From Agrobacterium cavarae (lineage in GTDB: Bacteria; Pseudomonadota; Alphaproteobacteria; Rhizobiales; Rhizobiaceae): a stretch of 64,000 nucleotides of DNA. Position numbers and translations under genes: made by a program. Shown here in pieces: positions 61,543-64,000 of the stretch; position 1 is the first letter of the stretch, and every line of letters begins with the position of its first letter. The notes beneath the pieces are model-generated. The model worked only from the letters and a program-made list of their open reading frames with translations. It ran no database searches and was not told the origin of the DNA. The stretch lies in NCBI RefSeq assembly GCF_004310285.1, contig NZ_SISF01000034.1, forward strand, positions 449,890 to 513,889, written 5' to 3'.

Positions 61543-62911
61543 TGCGGTAGCTTGGCGAATACATCGTCACCAGTTCCTCCGCAGCCGTCGGGTGGACGGC
61601 CATGGTGGCGTCGAAGTCATCCTTCGTGCAACCGGCCTTCAGCGTGATGCCGAGAAGCTGCGCCATCTCACCGGCCTCATGACCCAGTATATGCGCGCCG
61701 ACGACCTTTCGATCGGCCGCGTTCACAAGAAGCTTCATGATCGTCTTTTCCTGACGACCGGAAAGCGTTGCCTTCATCGGGCGGAATTGCGCGCGGTACA
61801 CCTCGACCTCTTCGAACTTCGAAGCCGCCTGCTCTTCCGAAAGCCCGACCGTGCCGATTTCGGGCTGGGAGAAGACTGCAGTCGCAATCAGGTGATGATC
61901 GGGCTTTGTCGGGTTGTTCTTGAATTCCGTCTCGATGAAGCACATCGCTTCATGAATGGCGACAGGCGTCAGCTGTACCCGGTCGGTGACGTCGCCAAGC
62001 GCATAGATATGCGGGACAGTGGTGCGCGAATAGTCATCGACAATGATCGCGCCCTTCTCATTGATCTCGACTCCTGCCTTTTCAAGCCCGAGCCCCTTGG
62101 TGTTGGGATCGCGACCAAGCGCCAGCATGACGAGACCAACATGGACCGACGCGCCCTGCTTGGTGCGGGCCACGAAGCCGCCTGCCCCGTCCTTGCTCAC
62201 GTCCTGGATCACGTCTTCCAGGATGATGCGGATGCCCTTGGCTTCCATCGCTTCATGCAGGCCCTTGCGCATGTCGGCATCGAAGCCGTTCAAAATTTCC
62301 TTGCCGCGATAGATCAGCGTCGTTTCGACCCCGAGACCATGGAAGATATTGGCGAATTCGACAGCGATATAACCGCCACCGGCAATCAGGATGGATTTCG
62401 GCAGTTCTTCCAGATGAAACGCTTCGTTGGAGGAAATTGTCAGTTCATGGCCTGGCAAGGATGTGTGAGCATTTGGCGTGCCGCCGACGGCAATGACGAT
62501 GCGCTCTGCCGTCACCGTCTCTCCGGTGCTGATAAGCTTCACCGTGTGTGCATCGACAAGCTCTGCACGGCTATCGAAGATCTCGGCTTTGGCGTTTTCC
62601 AGACCCTTGCGGTAAAGACCCTCAAGGCGCTCGATTTCCTTGTCCTTGGCAGCGATCAGCTTTTTCCAGTCGAAGGTGCTTTCGCCAACAGTCCAGCCAA
62701 AGCCTTTGGCATCGTCAAAATGCTCAGGATATTGCGACGCGTAGACAAAGAGCTTCTTCGGCACGCAGCCTCTGATCACGCAGGTGCCGCCATAGCGATA
62801 TTCCTCGGCAATGCCGACACGCTTGCCAAGCGACGCTGCCACCCGGGCGCTGCGCACACCGCCGGAGCCGCCGCCAATAACAAAAAGATCGTAATCATAG
62901 GACGTCATCAT
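61520..62911 (-). CDS. gor: Glutathione-disulfide reductase
   Basis: NADPH-dependent flavoenzyme (463 aa) that regenerates reduced glutathione. It has the FAD motif GGGSGGVRSARVAASLG, the redox pair in GGTCVIRGCVPKK (Cys44/Cys49 type), the NADPH motif AGGGYIAVEFANIFHGLG, IYALGDVTDRVQLTPVA and the C-terminal catalytic His-Glu in AVHPTAAEE. Two Met codons open the frame. It overlaps the LysR gene tail to tail by 23 bases and lies downstream of a DUF2059 gene and rpiA. Confidence 0.95.
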   Translation of the reverse strand: MMTSYDYDLFVIGGGSGGVRSARVAASLGKRVGIAEEYRYGGTCVIRGCVPKKLFVYASQYPEHFDDAKGFGWTVGESTFDWKKLIAAKDKEIERLEGLYRKGLENAKAEIFDSRAELVDAHTVKLISTGETVTAERIVIAVGGTPNAHTSLPGHELTISSNEAFHLEELPKSILIAGGGYIAVEFANIFHGLGVETTLIYRGKEILNGFDADMRKGLHEAMEAKGIRIILEDVIQDVSKDGAGGFVARTKQGASVHVGLVMLALGRDPNTKGLGLEKAGVEINEKGAIIVDDYSRTTVPHIYALGDVTDRVQLTPVAIHEAMCFIETEFKNNPTKPDHHLIATAVFSQPEIGTVGLSEEQAASKFEEVEVYRAQFRPMKATLSGRQEKTIMKLLVNAADRKVVGAHILGHEAGEMAQLLGITLKAGCTKDDFDATMAVHPTAAEELVTMYSPSYRIKNGERV

Positions 62912-63066
62912 AAACCCCTGTCATCGGCCGAGCCGCTCGAACGACGTACACTATCGACTGTCGCAGCGTGGAAAATCAGCCTGTTAAGCGAAGCTGGGCG
63001 CCTTATGAGCGCGCGATGCCGAGGCATCTTCTTGATGCTCATATAGGTGCCGGTAGCGGCAAAAGA

Positions 63067-63092
63067 AAAGCCCGGAATCTCTTCCGGGCTTT
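63067..63092 (-). terminator. Terminator after the DUF2059 gene
   Basis: AAAGCCCGGAA (63067-63077) is complementary to TTCCGGGCTTT (63082-63092) around TCTC. On the minus strand the stem is followed by TCTTTTGCC, giving a T-rich tail. Confidence 0.8.
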
Positions 63093-63119
63093 GAAAAATA
63101 CTGAATGATCAGCCAGCGA

Positions 63120-63716
63120 TCATGGCTTTGGCGCAGGAGCTGCAGGTGGAGCAGTTGTCGCTCCGGGAGCGCCGCCAATGTTGGATGCGTTTGCAGGAAG
63201 TGGCTGAAGATCAGCGCCGGCAACCTTCTGGAGCTCTGCCATGCTGGAGGCGTTGAGATCGCGGTTGATACCAGCTGCCCAGATGTCGGCGGCCTTCATC
63301 AGCTCACGCGTGGCGATCGGTCCATCCTTGAGAAGCTTCTTGCCTGCATCGCTGCTGTAGAAGGTGGAAATGGCCTTCAGCTCTTCGACCGAGAAGGCGC
63401 GCGCATAGGTGAGCGCTGCTTCGCGTTCCAGGTCGGCACGGCGTGGTGCGAGTTCCAGTGCCTTGGCGTCGACCGTCGCAGTGATCTGGTCTTCGACGTT
63501 TGGCGACGACTGAATGAGTTCAGACTTCAGACGCTCAGCAAGACCCGGCAGAATGTTGTCGAAGCGATCGGTCACGCCCAGTGCCGTGATTGCCTGCTTT
63601 GCAGCAGCGATATGCTCTGCAGAAATTTCCTGCGCACGTGCGGCAGTGCCGAACACGAGGCCGGAAATAAGGATCGAAGCAGCGGCAGCTTTGCCCAGTC
63701 CCGCTATTTTACCCAT
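63120..63716 (-). CDS. Exported DUF2059 family protein
   Basis: A 198-residue protein of unknown function. A signal peptide (KAAAASILISGLVFGTAARA) is followed by a helical DUF2059 domain (about 30-165) with FSVEELKAISTFYSSDAGKKLLKDGP, and the C-terminus is Ala/Pro-rich. It lies between rpiA and gor on the same strand and is followed by a terminator. Probably periplasmic. Confidence 0.87.
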   Translation of the reverse strand: MGKIAGLGKAAAASILISGLVFGTAARAQEISAEHIAAAKQAITALGVTDRFDNILPGLAERLKSELIQSSPNVEDQITATVDAKALELAPRRADLEREAALTYARAFSVEELKAISTFYSSDAGKKLLKDGPIATRELMKAADIWAAGINRDLNASSMAELQKVAGADLQPLPANASNIGGAPGATTAPPAAPAPKP

Positions 63717-63733
63717 GAACTCTCTCGCTCCTA

Positions 63734-64000
63734 TTATATTTTCGCCTGCATAACGCGGGCGCCATCCGGCCCTGCTATGATGGCAAGCGATGCCAAATTA
63801 ATGAAAAGTCCGTGCTCGACGATCCCGGGAATCGTATTCAGCTGACGTGCCAGCGCTTCTGCATCAGGAATACGGCCAAATGATGCGTCGAAAATGAGAT
63901 GACCACCATCGGTTTTAAACGGTCCGTCCTCGGAAGAACGTAGCTTCAACTCGCCCGAAAGGCCCATTTTGGAAGCCAGTTTCTCGATTGCGATACGGGT
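63734..64000 (-). CDS. rpiA: Ribose-5-phosphate isomerase A (C-terminal part)
   Basis: Pentose phosphate pathway enzyme; the last 88 codons are in the window and the frame continues past the right edge. The segment reads IEKLASKMGLSGELKLR, DGGHLIFDASFGRI and GIVEHGLFINLASLAIIAG, the usual end of RpiA. With gnd at the other end of the window, two pentose phosphate genes bracket it by chance. Confidence 0.9.
   Translation of the reverse strand, partial: TRIAIEKLASKMGLSGELKLRSSEDGPFKTDGGHLIFDASFGRIPDAEALARQLNTIPGIVEHGLFINLASLAIIAGPDGARVMQAKI

Noticed and set aside
61592..63046. 484-codon plus-strand open frame
   Set aside because: Antisense shadow of gor, which is a complete and unmistakable glutathione reductase.
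1..64000. CRISPR arrays, insertion sequences or prophage
   Set aside because: No regularly spaced repeats, transposase, integrase or phage structural genes were seen on either strand.

Overview
The window is a 64 kb stretch of a chromosome from an alphaproteobacterium of the family Rhizobiaceae (an Agrobacterium, Rhizobium or Neorhizobium relative). The evidence is the rhizobial fixNOQP and fixGHIS loci, fnrN next to hemN, the acpXL-lpxXL cluster for very-long-chain acylation of lipid A, a rhizobial phosphatidylcholine synthase (pcs) and a RIME-like intergenic palindrome cluster. I did not assign a species. Coding density is high. I see no transposase, integrase, phage gene or CRISPR array.

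Layout. 1-9.4 kb holds the 5' part of gnd, then fixS, fixI, fixH and fixG, then fixP, fixQ, fixO and fixN, all on the minus strand. A small SRPBCC gene sits between the two fix operons in the opposite direction. FNR/FixK-type boxes (TTGA-N6-TCAA) lie in front of fixG and fixN. 9.4-17.1 kb holds an exported UbiC-like protein, cobU, a DUF599 and a DUF1624 membrane protein, a GAF/degenerate-GGDEF/EAL protein, a MerR regulator with a candidate operator, and mgtE. 17.4-20.6 kb is a tight three-gene operon: an FdhF/YdeP-like molybdopterin oxidoreductase, a small winged-helix-like protein and a peptide-deformylase-like protein lacking two of three metal ligands. 20.6-30.4 kb holds an OsmC protein, a 55-aa membrane protein, a four-gene BMP-type nucleoside ABC transporter, pcs, a UbiH-type monooxygenase, an AEC carrier and ccdA.

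30.5-34.3 kb holds tRNA-Lys(TTT), a secreted mono-haem protein, a SARP-like/TPR regulator and a 77-aa orphan protein. These last three look like one undescribed unit. 34.5-41 kb holds hom, an AlaC-type aminotransferase, a nucleoside hydrolase, a TauE/SafE permease and two tandem paralogous PAS-only proteins. 41.3-47.1 kb is the acpXL-fabZ-fabF2-fabF1-adh-lpxXL cluster. 47.2-49.5 kb is the divergent hemN/fnrN pair around one FNR box. 49.9-58.7 kb holds sulP, a lipoprotein, phaC, sfsA, map, radC and two Tad-pilus-like genes. 58.7-64 kb holds a class II DAHP synthase, a LysR regulator, gor, a DUF2059 protein and the 3' part of rpiA.

Together the fix genes, hemN, ccdA and FnrN form a microaerobic respiration module: a high-affinity cbb3 oxidase, its copper and assembly proteins, oxygen-independent haem synthesis, cytochrome c maturation and the oxygen sensor. 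The leads I consider most worth following are the deformylase-like protein tied to a molybdo-oxidoreductase, a ketosynthase (FabF2XL) with Glu in place of its nucleophilic Cys, and the secreted haem protein/SARP/small-protein unit.
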